Shown here piece by piece: positions 21,722 to 32,584 of a stretch of DNA of 64,000 bases. The stretch comes from Streptococcus oralis (GTDB taxonomy: Bacteria; Bacillota; Bacilli; Lactobacillales; Streptococcaceae): NCBI RefSeq assembly GCF_022749195.1, contig NZ_CP094226.1, positions 1,142,001-1,206,000 of the forward strand, read 5' to 3'. The notes beneath the pieces are model-generated. The model was not told the DNA's origin. It ran no database searches and saw nothing but the letters and a program-made list of their open reading frames with translations. The translations under genes and the position numbers were made by a program. Within the stretch, counting starts at the first letter, position 1. Each line of letters starts with the position of its first letter.

Positions 21722-22984
21722 TTACTCCCTTATCTGTCCGTTACCAGTAACCACATACTTGTAGCTGGTCAACTCTTTCAAGCCCATAGGCCCACGCGCA
21801 TGCAGTTTCTGAGTAGAAATCCCCATCTCACATCCAAGACCAAATTGCCCACCATCAGTGAAACGCGTTGAGGCATTGACATAAACCGCGGCAGAGTCCA
21901 CTTGATCTGTAAAGTAAGCTGCAGCTTCAGCATTTTCCGTCACAATGGCATCCGAATGATGGGTACTGTGAGCTTCAATATGCTCAACTGCTTCTTCTAA
22001 ACTACTCACAACCTTAACTGCTAAGACATAGTCTAAAAACTCGGTATCAAAGTCTTGGGCCTCGGCTACTCGACCTGAAACAAACTGACTTGCTTTGCTA
22101 TCCAAACGAAATTGAATTGGTTCCAGTCCAGCTTCTTTCCGACTTGTAACCAGAACTTGTTCCAAACGAGGAAGGAAGCTTGCTGCCTTGTCTTCATGAA
22201 TCAGCAAAACCTCCATGGCATTACAAACAGAAGGACGACTGGTTTTGGCATTGTTGATGATAGATAGAGCCTTGTCTTCATCTGCATCCTTATCCACATA
22301 GACATGGACAATCCCAGTTCCTGTCTCGATAACGGGCACGATAGCATTTTCAACCACAGCATTGATCAAACCAGCGCCTCCACGAGGTATGAGAAGGTCT
22401 AGATAACCCTTGGCCTTCATCATGGCATAGCTACTTTCACGACTGGTATCTTCCACTAGTTGAATCACATCTGGATGAATGGTCGTTGTCTCCAAGCCCT
22501 TCTTTAAGGCTGTGACAATAGCATGAGCTGTTTGATAGGCATCCTTGCCACTACGAAGAACGACCGCATTTCCACTCTTGAGAGCCAAGGCAGCCGCGTC
22601 AGACGTCACATTTGGACGGCTTTCATAGATAATCCCAATAACCCCCATGGCCACACGCTTCTTAGTAATAACCAAGCCATTTTCAAGCTGACTTGTTTCT
22701 AGGACTTCACCAATAGGATCTGGTAAAGCAACCACTTCACGAATCCCTCTTGCCATCGCTTCTATACGTCCCTCATCCAAATAAAGACGGTCTAGCATGA
22801 CATCTGAGATTTTCCCCTTGGCCGCTGCCATATCGAGGGCATTGGCCTCTAGAATCTCCTCAGTAGCAGCCACTAAGTAATCAGCCATAGCTAGCAAGGC
22901 TTGGTTTTTCACTGCTTCACTAGCAGTATTGATTGATTTCTTAACAGCCTGTACCTGTTCAAATTGTTCTTGTGTACTTACCAT
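21722..22984 (-). CDS. proA: Glutamate-5-semialdehyde dehydrogenase
   Basis: 420 aa. It reduces gamma-glutamyl phosphate to the semialdehyde. The catalytic cysteine lies in [10 protein letters not shown], and [12 protein letters not shown] is the family signature. It lies nine bases after proB; proB-proA-proC form one minus-strand operon. Confidence 0.97.
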   Translation of the reverse strand: MVSTQEQFEQVQAVKKSINTASEAVKNQALLAMADYLVAATEEILEANALDMAAAKGKISDVMLDRLYLDEGRIEAMARGIREVVALPDPIGEVLETSQLENGLVITKKRVAMGVIGIIYESRPNVTSDAAALALKSGNAVVLRSGKDAYQTAHAIVTALKKGLETTTIHPDVIQLVEDTSRESSYAMMKAKGYLDLLIPRGGAGLINAVVENAIVPVIETGTGIVHVYVDKDADEDKALSIINNAKTSRPSVCNAMEVLLIHEDKAASFLPRLEQVLVTSRKEAGLEPIQFRLDSKASQFVSGRVAEAQDFDTEFLDYVLAVKVVSSLEEAVEHIEAHSTHHSDAIVTENAEAAAYFTDQVDSAAVYVNASTRFTDGGQFGLGCEMGISTQKLHARGPMGLKELTSYKYVVTGNGQIRE

Positions 22985-22993
22985 CGTTCACCT

Positions 22994-24103
22994 CTAAAAT
23001 TCTGTAAAGAGCAGCTGGATTTCAGGAGTGATGGAAATCCAGTCATCACGGTGAATCAAGACTCCCTTAGCTTTTTGAGAACGGAGCATATCTTCTAGAG
23101 CTGAGACGCCAAATTGGACACGTCCCTTTCCAAGAGATTGACCTGTTTCTTTATCAGCCACTGTTACAATATCGTGGTAAGAGAAGCTTCCTTCCACTTC
23201 TACAACGCCTGATAAAAGGAGACTTTTCCCGTTTTTTGAAAGTGCCTCTGCAGCTCCACCATCTACCCAAATCGTTCCCTGACTTTGAGCATAGAATGCC
23301 AGCCATTGTTTCTGGGTACGAAGTCCCTTCTCTTGCGCAACAAAGAAGGAACCATCCTTGGTCTCCTCAGCTGCCTCAATCAGTGCATCCGATTTCAGGG
23401 AGGAGCAAATATAGACTGGCACACCTGACTCCGTTGCAATAGTTGTAGCTTTGATTTTTGTCAGCATCCCCCCAGTACCATTAGACGAACCTGCTCCACC
23501 AGCCATATCAATAATCTCACGATTGATAGTCTCGATTTTCTCAAGACGTTTAGCTGTTGGATCTGAGTTGGGATTTCCAGTATAGAGACCGTCCACATCC
23601 GTCAAGAGAACCAAAAGGTCTGCCTGCACCATAGCCGCTACCTGGGCACTCAGAGTGTCATTATCACCCACCTTGAGTTCGTCAATGACGACACTGTCAT
23701 TTTCATTTATGATGGGAATTGCACCACGGCTAAGTAGAACTAACAAAGCCTGATGGGCATTTTTATAACGGCGCTTATCCACAAAGTCGTCCTGTGTCAG
23801 TAAGATTTGCGCAGAAACGATCTGGCGCATGAGGAGGTTGGTTGTGTATTCCTCCAACAAAAGTCCCTGACCAACTGCAGCCGAAGCTTGTTTATCTGCA
23901 ATCTTGGTCGGACGTTTTTTAAAACCCAAAGCTCCAAATCCAGCGGCTACTGCCCCAGATGACACTAAAATCAACTCATGTCCAGCCTCATGCAGCATAG
24001 CCAATTGCTGGGTAATTGCCTTTACTTTACTTCTTGATAAACTCCCGTCTTCATTTGTCAAGGAGGAGGTCCCCACCTTAAAGACGATTCGTTTGTACTT
24101 CAT
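22994..24103 (-). CDS. proB: Glutamate 5-kinase
   Basis: 369 aa, with an N-terminal amino-acid-kinase domain ([26 protein letters not shown]) and a C-terminal PUA domain ([12 protein letters not shown]). It is the first, feedback-inhibited step of proline synthesis. The start at 24103 (MKYKRIVF) matches the family; an ATG 21 bases upstream has no support. It is preceded by an extended -10 (TGTTATAAT) at 24133-24138 in minus orientation. Confidence 0.96.
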   Translation of the reverse strand: MKYKRIVFKVGTSSLTNEDGSLSRSKVKAITQQLAMLHEAGHELILVSSGAVAAGFGALGFKKRPTKIADKQASAAVGQGLLLEEYTTNLLMRQIVSAQILLTQDDFVDKRRYKNAHQALLVLLSRGAIPIINENDSVVIDELKVGDNDTLSAQVAAMVQADLLVLLTDVDGLYTGNPNSDPTAKRLEKIETINREIIDMAGGAGSSNGTGGMLTKIKATTIATESGVPVYICSSLKSDALIEAAEETKDGSFFVAQEKGLRTQKQWLAFYAQSQGTIWVDGGAAEALSKNGKSLLLSGVVEVEGSFSYHDIVTVADKETGQSLGKGRVQFGVSALEDMLRSQKAKGVLIHRDDWISITPEIQLLFTEF

Positions 24104-24132
24104 ATTCTCACTCCGATTCTTCATATTTATCC

Positions 24133-24138
24133 ATTATA
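24133..24138 (-). promoter_or_regulatory. Extended -10 of the proBAC promoter
   Basis: TATAAT with an upstream TGT on the minus strand, 29 bases before the proB start; the -35 is weak, as is common with extended -10 promoters. Confidence 0.6.
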
Positions 24139-24176
24139 ACATGAATGCTTTAAAATAGAAAAGACTTGAAATAAAA

Positions 24177-24203
24177 AGGTTGAGACAAGGCATCTCAACT
24201 CTT
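24177..24203 (-). terminator. Terminator after rluD
   Basis: Stem GTTGAGA / TCTCAAC followed by CTTTTT on the minus strand, directly after the rluD stop. Confidence 0.7.
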
Positions 24204-25103
24204 TTATCTATTCTCATTTTTTCGCAATCTTTCCAGCGTTTCTTTAAAAATCTCTGGAATATCTGCTGTGAACTCCAAGGTTTCACCTGTTCTCGGATGG
24301 GTAAAGCCTAGAGTCTTAGCATGGAGAAATTGCCCATGTCCCTTCAGTGTCTTACGAGGACCATAGACTTCATCACCAGCGACTGGATGGCCAATATAAG
24401 CCATATGAACACGGATTTGGTGGGTACGTCCTGTTTCCAGTTGCAACTCTAGCAAACTATAATCTCCAAAGCGTTCCAAGACTTGAAAACGAGTCACTGC
24501 TGGCTTCCCTTTAGCAGTCACTGCCTGTTTCTTACGATCTTTTTCACTACGACCAATCGGAGCTTCAATCACACCACGATCATTTGGCAGATTACCGTGA
24601 ACAATTGCCCAGTATTTACGGAGAGACTTCTTGTCCTTGAGTTCTTGCGCGAGTGCTAAGTGGGCCTCATCATTCTTAGCAATCATGAGGAGACCCGACG
24701 TGTCCTTGTCAATGCGGTGAACGATACCCGGCCGGAGAACACCATTGATACCTGACAAGTCCTTGATATGGTACATGAGGGCATTGACCAAGGTTCCGCT
24801 AGTATGACCAGCACTCGGATGCACCACCATTCCCTGAGGTTTGTTAACAACGGCCACATCCTCATCTTGGTAAATGATTTCTAGCGGAAGATTCTCAGCT
24901 ACATACTCCAAAACCTCCGGTTCTGGCACATGGTAAGTGACCACATCGCCCTCTTGGACAGTGTATTTGGCTTTCTTGACTTGCCCATTAACCAAGACTT
25001 GTCCAGCCTTGATTTGTTCATTCGCGAGACTGCGTGACAATTCTGTCAGATCTGACAGAGACTTGTCTAGACGTTGCCCACCAGTTTCAATTTTTATTTC
25101 CAT
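24204..25103 (-). CDS. rluD: RluD-type 23S rRNA pseudouridine synthase
   Basis: 299 aa. N-terminal S4 RNA-binding domain, then the synthase domain with the catalytic aspartate in HRIDKDTSG and later GRTHQIRVH. Target uridines are inferred from the RluD family. It overlaps lspA by 17 bases. Confidence 0.93.
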   Translation of the reverse strand: MEIKIETGGQRLDKSLSDLTELSRSLANEQIKAGQVLVNGQVKKAKYTVQEGDVVTYHVPEPEVLEYVAENLPLEIIYQDEDVAVVNKPQGMVVHPSAGHTSGTLVNALMYHIKDLSGINGVLRPGIVHRIDKDTSGLLMIAKNDEAHLALAQELKDKKSLRKYWAIVHGNLPNDRGVIEAPIGRSEKDRKKQAVTAKGKPAVTRFQVLERFGDYSLLELQLETGRTHQIRVHMAYIGHPVAGDEVYGPRKTLKGHGQFLHAKTLGFTHPRTGETLEFTADIPEIFKETLERLRKNENR

Positions 25104-25554
25104 TTACTTCCTCTTTAAGCATTGCAATCAATAAAACAATCACCCCAACTGTCAAATAGCTGTCAGCAACATTGAAAATCGCAAAGTTGATAAAGTCTAG
25201 GTGAAACATATCCACCACAAAACCTTGACTCATTCTGTCGATAAAGTTGCCCAGACCTCCCGCGATTATCAAACTCAGTCCAAAAACCAACCAGAGAGAA
25301 TCCTCCATGTGTTTATGTAGATACCAAATGGCTCCTACCATGACGACCAGTGTAATGATAGCAAATAACCACTGCTGATCTTGTAACATGGAGAAGGCTG
25401 CTCCTCTATTTTGCAGATAGGTCAAGCTAACGAGATTAGGTATCCACGAACGCACTTCACCCAGTGGAATCTGCTGGACAACATAATTTTTAACCAACTG
25501 ATCCAGCCCAATCAAAAGCAGTACAATGACTGCTACTATTCCTCTTTTTTTCAT
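25087..25554 (-). CDS. lspA: Lipoprotein signal peptidase II
   Basis: 155 aa with four transmembrane segments. The catalytic aspartates lie in GNFIDRM and FNVADSYL. It would process the lipoprotein at 17011 and others. It overlaps rluD and the LysR regulator at each end (17 and 4 bases), so the three are coupled. Confidence 0.96.
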   Translation of the reverse strand: MKKRGIVAVIVLLLIGLDQLVKNYVVQQIPLGEVRSWIPNLVSLTYLQNRGAAFSMLQDQQWLFAIITLVVMVGAIWYLHKHMEDSLWLVFGLSLIIAGGLGNFIDRMSQGFVVDMFHLDFINFAIFNVADSYLTVGVIVLLIAMLKEEVNGNKN

Positions 25555-26459
25555 GATTTCCTCTTTTGATCAAAATATTCTTGCATGACTTCTACGAAAA
25601 GAGTACCAGCTTGGCTAAGCTCCACTTCTTCCCGTTTGACATAGACCATGCGGTTATCTAGATTGTCCTTGAGACGAATGACTGTAATCCCATTAACACT
25701 GTCACTATCTAAAAATCCAGATCCAGTCGCATAGGCATCCGTTCGCTCCAAAATACCATTCAAAGTAGCACGGTCGGTCACATTGAACATCTGGGAGCTC
25801 GCGCTGGTGTCGACAAAGTTCTCTGAATAGTAAAGGTACTCGTCCTTTTCTTGAGTAAAACGAACCGTTGGTAAATCCGCTAAATCCTCCATGACCAATT
25901 CCTCTTTCTGTGCTAAAGGATGCCCTTCACGAAGATAAATGTGAGTCTGGAAAGGAATTAGTTCAATAACTTCTAAACCAAGCTTTTCAACCCGTTGCAT
26001 GATGCCCTTTTTATTTTGGTTGTTGAGGTAGATAATCCCAATCTCACTATGTCCTTGGGCTACTTCGTCTAATATCTGAACTGTAGTAGACTCAAAAATA
26101 CGAAAGTTCTTATAATCAGGATAACGTTCTGAAAAGGCCGTAATGGTTGGTGGCAAGAAGTCATAGTGCTGGCTGGCAATGGAAAATTCATCTTTTTCTT
26201 CCTCAGGATTGGCATACTGATTTTGAAAAACATCGAAGCCTTTGACTAACTCTTGTGCTTTCTCATAAAATTCCATACCACGACGGGTCAAAAACGTTCC
26301 CGAACTCGTCCGACGAAAAATCTTAAAGCCTAGCTCTTTTTCCAAATCGCGCACAGAAATAGACAGACTTGGCTGGCTTACATACATCTTTTCAGCAGCT
26401 TCACGGAAAGTACCACTATTGGCAATGGCCACAACATAGCGTAATTGTTGAATGTTCAT
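25551..26459 (-). CDS. LysR-family transcriptional regulator (CpsY/MtaR-like)
   Basis: 302 aa. The N-terminal winged HTH ([29 protein letters not shown] start) is followed by a LysR substrate-binding domain. The overall sequence resembles the streptococcal CpsY/MtaR regulators of methionine uptake and capsule; this is from memory and not tested. A minus-strand promoter with TATAAT at 26488-26493 and TTGGAA (16-bp spacing) lies upstream. Confidence 0.88.
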   Translation of the reverse strand: MNIQQLRYVVAIANSGTFREAAEKMYVSQPSLSISVRDLEKELGFKIFRRTSSGTFLTRRGMEFYEKAQELVKGFDVFQNQYANPEEEKDEFSIASQHYDFLPPTITAFSERYPDYKNFRIFESTTVQILDEVAQGHSEIGIIYLNNQNKKGIMQRVEKLGLEVIELIPFQTHIYLREGHPLAQKEELVMEDLADLPTVRFTQEKDEYLYYSENFVDTSASSQMFNVTDRATLNGILERTDAYATGSGFLDSDSVNGITVIRLKDNLDNRMVYVKREEVELSQAGTLFVEVMQEYFDQKRKS

Positions 26460-26487
26460 CTTTTACCCCCAACTTCTCTATCTGTTC

Positions 26488-26515
26488 ATTATACCATATT
26501 TCAGAATTTTTCCAA
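26488..26515 (-). promoter_or_regulatory. Promoter of the LysR-lspA-rluD run
   Basis: Minus-strand -35 TTGGAA (26510-26515), 16-bp spacer, TATAAT (26488-26493), the latter preceded by TGG. Confidence 0.65.
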
Positions 26516-26590
26516 AAAAGAAAAAAGTACCCATCGCAAGTTTAAATCTAACTATTCTCTATTAAATTCAAAATGGGTATCAAAACAAAA

Positions 26591-26622
26591 AAATAGGCTC
26601 TCCGAAAACTCGGAAAGCCTTA
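26591..26622. terminator. Hairpin between the LysR gene and rpmA
   Basis: Inverted repeat AGGCT.TCCGA / TCGGA.AGCCT around an AAAC loop, with A-run upstream and T-run downstream; a possible bidirectional terminator. Confidence 0.6.
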
Positions 26623-26673
26623 TTTTATGCTACTTCTAGCTTCCTCGCCTTTTCATTTCAAGGCTCGGGATAA

Positions 26674-26697
26674 AAAGGTTCACTGGACCTTTTTATT
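26674..26697 (-). terminator. Terminator after rpmA
   Basis: AAAAAGGT / ACCTTTTT stem overlapping the rpmA stop on the minus strand. Confidence 0.55.
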
Positions 26698-26986
26698 TTG
26701 CGATTGGGTAAACAGAAACTTGTTTTTTATCGCGTCCTTTACGTTCAAAGCGTACTACGCCTTCAACTTTAGCGAACAAAGTATCATCTCCACCACGTCC
26801 AACGTTCACACCTGGGTAGATGTGTGTACCACGTTGACGGTAAAGGATTGATCCACCTGTTACAGTTTGTCCGTCAGCTGCTTTAGCTCCAAGACGTTTC
26901 GCTTGTGAATCACGTCCGTTTGATGTAGAACCTCCACCTTTTTTGTGGGCGAAAAGTTGCAAGTTGTTAAGAGTCATTTTTAACAT
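26693..26986 (-). CDS. rpmA: Ribosomal protein L27 with cleavable N-terminal extension
   Basis: 97 aa. It begins [20 protein letters not shown]: the first residues form the extension removed after NLQLF by the Prp protease in Firmicutes, exposing the AHKKGG terminus that reaches the peptidyl-transferase centre. GGAGG lies eight bases before the start. It is third in the L21-prp-L27 operon, next to its own protease. Confidence 0.97.
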   Translation of the reverse strand: MLKMTLNNLQLFAHKKGGGSTSNGRDSQAKRLGAKAADGQTVTGGSILYRQRGTHIYPGVNVGRGGDDTLFAKVEGVVRFERKGRDKKQVSVYPIAK

Positions 26987-27002
26987 AATGTTTTCCTCCG
27001 TG

Positions 27003-27356
<354 letters not shown>

Positions 27357-27362
27357 TTAAAA

Positions 27363-27677
27363 TTAAGCGTTGATCGCGTTGATGACAACTTTTGTATATG
27401 GTTGACGGTGACCTTGTTTGCGGTGGCTACCTTTTTTAGGTTTGTACTTGTAAGTAACAACTTTCTTTTGTTTTCCTTGTTTTTCAACAGTTCCAACTAC
27501 AGTAGCTCCAGCAACAAGTGGAGTTCCGACAACAGTGTTTTCACCACCAACAAGAACAACTTCGTTAAAAGTAACTTCTTGACCAGCTTCAACGTTCAAT
27601 TTTTCAACGTAAACTGCTTGACCAACTTCAACTTTAACTTGTTTTCCGCCAGTTTTGATAATTGCGTATGTGCTCAT
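27363..27677 (-). CDS. rplU: Ribosomal protein L21
   Basis: 104 aa, 50S protein. [14 protein letters not shown] start and [17 protein letters not shown] end are diagnostic. It has a GGAGGTGC site and follows a ~170-nt leader. Confidence 0.97.
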
Positions 27678-27845
27678 TATGCACCTCCTATGATTTTTAG
27701 GGTTTCCCCGTATTTTTGTGAAGACTCGCCTAGCATCGTGGGACGAACCACTTAAAAGAAGAGCTCTAAGTATAACAAAGTTTAAATTTTGTATACGACG
27801 AGCAAACGATGTTCGTGCGGTTGCACAGGATTGTGCATAGTCAAC
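27678..27845 (-). ncRNA. L21 5' leader (autoregulatory candidate)
   Basis: Between the promoter at 27852-27880 and rplU lies a ~165-nt untranslated leader with several short inverted repeats. Its position and length fit the Firmicute L21 leader family, which is thought to bind L21. The structure was not modelled, so membership in the family is an inference. Confidence 0.55.
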
Positions 27846-27851
27846 TCTTCA

Positions 27852-27880
27852 AGTATAGCATATCTTCTTTTTTCTTACAA
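27852..27880 (-). promoter_or_regulatory. Promoter of rplU-prp-rpmA
   Basis: Minus-strand -35 TTGTAA (27875-27880), 17-bp spacer, TATACT (27852-27857) with the extended TGC, giving a start near 27845. Confidence 0.75.
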
Positions 27881-27896
27881 GCGAAATCAATCAAAT

Positions 27897-28583
27897 TTAA
27901 GCTTTTTCTTTCCCTTTTTTTCTCCAAGAAGCAAAAAGCATACTGAAGTAAAAGATACTCATCATAAGAGGAACACCTAGAATTGTCTTCTCCTGATAAT
28001 AAATCGTCAAATAAGCTGAAAAAACAACTCCGAAAACAAAACTGCTAAGCAAGCTAACAAAAATCAAGCCCTCTCGTAGGAAAGGCGTATGCTTGGTCCG
28101 GAAATAATCTCCAAAAGCTAACATAGTACGTTTGATATTCCCTGTCATAAAAGCATTATTATAGGCAATACCTGACACTTCTCCAAAAGCAGTTGTCACC
28201 AGACCCATACAAAAGGCCAAGGGCGGTACGAGATAGATATTATCAACCGTTTGCGGCACAAAGCCTATAATTAGGGACAGGACTGCAAGAGGAATCAAGG
28301 ACAAAATCGGCTTTTTAACAATTCGTAGTTTTTCCTTATACAATGTCAGAAAAAAGACACCCATCATAAAGAAAAGCAAGGTCATTACTTTAGCACTAGT
28401 ATCCGATACATTTTGTTGAATGAGTCCTACAGAAAGAAAAACCACATTCCCAGTCTGTCCAGCGACAAGGGTATTCCCTCGCACTATAAAAGTATAAGCA
28501 TCGACATATCCTGCACAAAAAGTCAAAAAAAGCGCTAGTCGCTTAGACTGACGTGATATTTTCCTTATTGGTAATAATCTCAT
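27897..28583 (-). CDS. YoaK/DUF1275 family membrane protein
   Basis: 228 aa with about six transmembrane segments. FCAGYVDAYTFIVRG and VAGQTGNVV are characteristic of the DUF1275 (YoaK) family. The transported or sensed compound is unknown. Confidence 0.85.
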   Translation of the reverse strand: MRLLPIRKISRQSKRLALFLTFCAGYVDAYTFIVRGNTLVAGQTGNVVFLSVGLIQQNVSDTSAKVMTLLFFMMGVFFLTLYKEKLRIVKKPILSLIPLAVLSLIIGFVPQTVDNIYLVPPLAFCMGLVTTAFGEVSGIAYNNAFMTGNIKRTMLAFGDYFRTKHTPFLREGLIFVSLLSSFVFGVVFSAYLTIYYQEKTILGVPLMMSIFYFSMLFASWRKKGKEKA

Positions 28584-28674
28584 TTTCTCCCCCTTCTCAT
28601 TTCATCTACTTATCTAAATATTGTACCACTTTCTCCAAGAAATTCGTAGCCCATTTGAAAATTTTTACCATCTG

Positions 28675-28704
28675 TTGGATAGTCCTTCTTTTCTATGTTA
28701 TAAT
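28675..28704 (+). promoter_or_regulatory. Promoter of the Gfo/Idh-helicase pair
   Basis: TTGGAT (28675-28680), 18-bp spacer, TATAAT (28699-28704) with an upstream TGT, 35 bases before the start codon. Confidence 0.7.
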
Positions 28705-28738
28705 GAAGGAAGGATTTGAAGTCGGAAAAGGAGTATTT

Positions 28739-29716
28739 ATGCTTAAATTAGGTGTTATCGGAACAGGCGCTATCAGCCATCATTTCATAGAAGCAGCCCA
28801 TGCTAGCGGAGAATACCAGCTGGTTGCAGTCTATTCTAGAAAACTAAAAACTGCCGCAACCTTTGCTTCTCGCTATGAAAATATCCAACTCTTTGATCAA
28901 TTAGAAGACTTCTTTAAGTCTTCCTTTGGTGTGGTCTATATCGCCAGTCCAAACTCCTTGCATTTTGTTCAAGCCAAGGCTGCCTTATCTGCTGGTAAGC
29001 ACGTCATTCTTGAAAAACCAGCTGTCACTCAGCCACAAGAATGGCTGAATTTGAGGCTGACAGCTGAGAAAAATCACTGTTTTATCTTTGAGGCAGCTCG
29101 TAATTACCACGAGGAAGCCTTTACCACTATCAAGAATTTTTTGGCAGACAAGCAAATTTGGGGAGCAGATTTCAACTATGCCAAGTATTCTTCCAAGATG
29201 CCTGACTTATTGGCTGGACAGACGCCAAATGTCTTTTCAGATCGTTTTGCTGGTGGAGCCCTTATGGATTTGGGGATTTATCCTCTCTATGCTGCTATTC
29301 GCCTCTTTGGAAAGGCTCAGGACGCGACTTATCAGGCTAAACAGCTTAACAATAGCATTGACCTAAATGGAGATGGTATCCTCTTCTACCCTAACTTTCA
29401 AGTTCATATCAAGGCTGGGAAAAACATCACTTCCAATCTTCCTTGTGAGATTTACACAGCAGATGGAACCTTGACCCTTAACACGATTGAACATGTCCGC
29501 TCAGCTATTTTTAGCCACCACCAAGGAAATCAAGTTCAACTCCCTATCCAACAAGCTCCTCATACGATGACTGAGGAAGTTGCTGCATTTGCACACATGA
29601 TCAAGCAACCAGACCAGACGCTTTACCAGAACTGGCTGGATGATGCAGGTTCTGTTCATGACCTATTATATACCATGCGCCAGACTGCTGGCATTAGATT
29701 TGAGGCAGAAAAATGA
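28739..29716 (+). CDS. Gfo/Idh/MocA-family oxidoreductase
   Basis: 325 aa, NAD(P)-binding Rossmann fold: LGVIGTGAISHHF start, then VVYIASPNSLHF and HVILEKPAV (the conserved EKP). The substrate (sugar or polyol) is not known. The start at 28739 has AAGGAG seven bases upstream; a longer frame to 28553 lacks a site and overlaps the divergent YoaK gene. Its end overlaps the helicase start by four bases. Confidence 0.9.
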   Translation: MLKLGVIGTGAISHHFIEAAHASGEYQLVAVYSRKLKTAATFASRYENIQLFDQLEDFFKSSFGVVYIASPNSLHFVQAKAALSAGKHVILEKPAVTQPQEWLNLRLTAEKNHCFIFEAARNYHEEAFTTIKNFLADKQIWGADFNYAKYSSKMPDLLAGQTPNVFSDRFAGGALMDLGIYPLYAAIRLFGKAQDATYQAKQLNNSIDLNGDGILFYPNFQVHIKAGKNITSNLPCEIYTADGTLTLNTIEHVRSAIFSHHQGNQVQLPIQQAPHTMTEEVAAFAHMIKQPDQTLYQNWLDDAGSVHDLLYTMRQTAGIRFEAEK

Positions 29717-30795
29717 AAACCAAACTACCGACTGAATGGCAGGAACTGAGCGATCAGCTCAGTTTCCAAGAATTCACCCCCATTCAAACTCAACTATTTG
29801 AGCCTATACTTGCTGGAGAAAACCTCCTAGGAGTGAGCCCAACAGGAACTGGCAAGACCCTAGCTTATTTACTCCCAAGTCTTCTCAAACTACAAAAGAA
29901 AAAAGCCCAGCAACTCTTGATTCTAGCACCAAATACAGAACTAGCTGGACAGATTTTTGACGTGTGTAAAACGTGGGCAGAAGCCATCGGTTTGACTGCT
30001 CAGCTCTTCTTATCAGGTTCCAGTCAAAAACGCCAGATTGAACGCCTCAAAAAAGGACCAGAAATTCTGATTGGAACTCCTGGCCGTATCTTTGAGCTGA
30101 TTAAATTGAAAAAAATCAAGATGATGAATGTGGAAGCCATCATCCTGGATGAATTTGACCAATTGCTCGATGATTCTCAAATTCACTTTGTCGAGAAAAT
30201 AACCCACTACGCACCTCGTGACCACCAACTCATCTATATGAGTGCGACGACCAAGTTTAATCAAGAGAAGATTGCACCAAACACACGTACCATTGATCTC
30301 TCTGATCAAAAACTGGACAACATTCAACATTTCTACATGCAGGTAGACCAACGTCACCGAGTGGATATGCTACGAAAACTGGCTCATGTAGAGGATTTCC
30401 GCGGACTAGTCTTCTTTAATAGCCTATCAGATCTTGGAAGTGCAGAAGAAAAATTACAGTATCGCGATATCTTGGCTGTTTCACTCGCTAGCGATGTCAA
30501 TGTTAAATTTCGAAAAGTCATCTTAGAAAAGTTTAAAGATAAGCAACTAACCCTGCTCCTTGCAACTGATCTTTTGGCTCGTGGAATTGATATCGATAGC
30601 CTAGAATGTGTCGTAAACTTCGACGTCCCTAGAGATATCGAAACCTACACTCACCGTGCTGGCCGTACAGGTCGCATGGGCAAAGAGGGCTATGTTATCA
30701 CTCTGGTAACCCATCCTGAAGAACTGAAAAAACTCAAGAAATTCGCAAGTGTTCGTGAAATTGTCCTAAAAAATCAAGAACTCTATATCAAATAA
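29713..30795 (+). CDS. DEAD-box RNA helicase (DEFD variant)
   Basis: 360 aa, the minimal two-RecA core. Motifs: I SPTGTGKT, Ia PNTELAGQ, Ib TPGR, II DEFD (phenylalanine for alanine), III SAT, V ATDLLARGID, VI HRAGRTGRMG. There is no long C-terminal tail. It is translationally coupled to the oxidoreductase gene. An RNA-remodelling role is inferred. Confidence 0.92.
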   Translation: MKTKLPTEWQELSDQLSFQEFTPIQTQLFEPILAGENLLGVSPTGTGKTLAYLLPSLLKLQKKKAQQLLILAPNTELAGQIFDVCKTWAEAIGLTAQLFLSGSSQKRQIERLKKGPEILIGTPGRIFELIKLKKIKMMNVEAIILDEFDQLLDDSQIHFVEKITHYAPRDHQLIYMSATTKFNQEKIAPNTRTIDLSDQKLDNIQHFYMQVDQRHRVDMLRKLAHVEDFRGLVFFNSLSDLGSAEEKLQYRDILAVSLASDVNVKFRKVILEKFKDKQLTLLLATDLLARGIDIDSLECVVNFDVPRDIETYTHRAGRTGRMGKEGYVITLVTHPEELKKLKKFASVREIVLKNQELYIK

Positions 30796-30815
30796 GGTTG
30801 GCTCTTGCCAACCTT
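30794..30815. terminator. Bidirectional terminator between convergent genes
   Basis: Perfect stem AAGGTTGGC / GCCAACCTT, TTTTC on the plus side; it lies between the helicase and the convergent DUF1934 gene. Confidence 0.8.
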
Positions 30816-30818
30816 TTC

Positions 30819-31196
30819 TTATCCCCAAGTAATTTCTAATTGATAGCTGGCAAAGGGGTGGCCCTCTTGATTTTGCAGTTGATAGGCTAGCTCAATCTTT
30901 TGCCCATCCAGTTTGTAGTGACTCGTTTGAATGATAAACTCCTGCATCCCCATTGGAGTCGGAATATAGGCTAAACTATCACTATCCTTGAGAAAACGCA
31001 TAATGGTCTTCGGATTGGAAAAACGGGTCATCACTAGTTCTTGACCATGGAATTTAATGACCACTTTTTCCTTTTCCTCATTGTAGAAAAGCAGATAGCT
31101 ATAATCGCCCTTTTTATGCACTTCCACGTCATAGAGTTGGTCAACGACTTCCAACTGTTCATCAAACTGAATCCTATTTCGCATCCGAATCTTCAC
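30819..31196 (-). CDS. DUF1934 (YwiB-like) beta-barrel protein
   Basis: 125 aa, predicted beta-rich; MKIRMRNRIQFDEQ start and IPTPMGMQEFIIQT fit DUF1934/YwiB. The start is a GTG at 31196 with GAGG at good spacing; the ATG four codons later would lose the conserved KIR. No function is known. Confidence 0.85.
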   Translation of the reverse strand: MKIRMRNRIQFDEQLEVVDQLYDVEVHKKGDYSYLLFYNEEKEKVVIKFHGQELVMTRFSNPKTIMRFLKDSDSLAYIPTPMGMQEFIIQTSHYKLDGQKIELAYQLQNQEGHPFASYQLEITWG

Positions 31197-31231
31197 ATCA
31201 AATCCTCTTTCTTGTCTCTTGTCCTACTATT

Positions 31232-31261
31232 TTACCAAAAAGAGCAGGATTTTGCTATAAT
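31232..31261 (+). promoter_or_regulatory. Promoter directly abutting an ATG (leaderless candidate)
   Basis: TTACCA (31232-31237), 18-bp spacer, extended -10 TGCTATAAT ending at 31261. The ATG starts at 31268, the expected +1, and no Shine-Dalgarno is present. Confidence 0.65.
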
Positions 31262-31267
31262 GGTCAT

Positions 31268-32575
31268 ATGAACGAAAAAGTATTCCGTGACCCAGTTCAC
31301 AACTATATCCATGTCAATAATCAGGTCATCTATGACTTGATCAATACAAAGGAATTTCAACGTCTGCGCCGTATCAAACAGCTAGGAACTTCCAGCTATA
31401 CTTTCCATGGTGGGGAGCACAGTCGCTTTTCCCACTGTCTAGGAGTCTATGAGATTGCTCGTCGTATCACGGAGATTTTTGAAGAAAAATATCCTGAAGA
31501 ATGGGATCCTGCTGAGTCTCTTTTGACCATGACTGCTGCGCTCCTTCATGACCTCGGGCATGGTGCCTACTCTCATACTTTTGAACATCTCTTTGATACA
31601 GATCATGAGGCCATTACCCAGGAAATCATCCAAAGTCCTGAGACAGAGATTCACCAAGTTCTGCTACAAGTGGCACCCGATTTTCCGGAAAAGGTAGCCA
31701 GTGTCATTGACCACACCTATCCTAACAAGCAGGTCGTACAGCTCATTTCCAGTCAGATTGATGCGGACCGTATGGACTATCTCTTGCGCGACTCCTATTT
31801 TACAGGAGCATCTTATGGGGAATTTGACCTAACTCGTATCCTCCGAGTGATTCGTCCTGTTGAAAATGGTATCGCCTTTCAGCGCAATGGCATGCACGCC
31901 ATCGAAGACTATGTCCTCAGTCGCTACCAGATGTATATGCAGGTTTATTTCCACCCAGCAACACGCGCCATGGAGGTTCTTCTACAGAATCTCCTCAAAC
32001 GCGCTAAGGAACTCTATCCTGAAGACAAAGATTTCTTTGCACGCACTTCTCCTCATTTGCTACCTTTTTTTGAAAAGAAAGTTACTCTATCTGACTATCT
32101 GGCTCTGGATGATGGCGTGATGAATACCTACTTCCAACTCTGGATGACCAGTCCTGACAAGATACTAGCCGACTTGTCGCAACGTTTTGTCAACCGCAAG
32201 GTCTTTAAATCCATTACTTTTTCTCAAGAAGATCAAGACCAACTCGCAACCATGAGACAACTGGTTGAAGAAATCGGTTTTGATCCCGACTACTATACAG
32301 CCATTCATAAGAACTTTGACCTCCCTTATGATATCTATCGTCCCGAATCTGAAAATCCACGGACACAGATTGAAATTTTACAAAAAAATGGAGAACTGGC
32401 AGAACTCTCTAGCCTGTCCCCTATCGTCCAATCCCTTGCTGGCAGTCGCCACGGAGATAATCGTTTCTATTTCCCAAAAGAAATGTTAGATCAAAACAGC
32501 ATCTTCGCAAGTATCACCCAGCAATTTTTAAACTTGATTGAGAATGATCATTTTACCCCAAATAAGAACGAATAG
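31268..32575 (+). CDS. HD-domain phosphohydrolase (YwfO/dGTPase-like)
   Basis: 435 aa. The HD metal site is HSRFSHCLG...LLHDLGHGAYSHTFEH; DRMDYLLRDSYFTG and RYQMYMQVYFHPATRA follow, as in SAMHD1-like YwfO proteins, which hydrolyse dNTPs or related nucleotides. The start MNEKVFRDPVHNYIHV matches the family. It appears to be translated from a leaderless mRNA. The HAD phosphatase follows nine bases after. Confidence 0.92.
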   Translation: MNEKVFRDPVHNYIHVNNQVIYDLINTKEFQRLRRIKQLGTSSYTFHGGEHSRFSHCLGVYEIARRITEIFEEKYPEEWDPAESLLTMTAALLHDLGHGAYSHTFEHLFDTDHEAITQEIIQSPETEIHQVLLQVAPDFPEKVASVIDHTYPNKQVVQLISSQIDADRMDYLLRDSYFTGASYGEFDLTRILRVIRPVENGIAFQRNGMHAIEDYVLSRYQMYMQVYFHPATRAMEVLLQNLLKRAKELYPEDKDFFARTSPHLLPFFEKKVTLSDYLALDDGVMNTYFQLWMTSPDKILADLSQRFVNRKVFKSITFSQEDQDQLATMRQLVEEIGFDPDYYTAIHKNFDLPYDIYRPESENPRTQIEILQKNGELAELSSLSPIVQSLAGSRHGDNRFYFPKEMLDQNSIFASITQQFLNLIENDHFTPNKNE

Positions 32576-32584
32576 AGGAACTAT

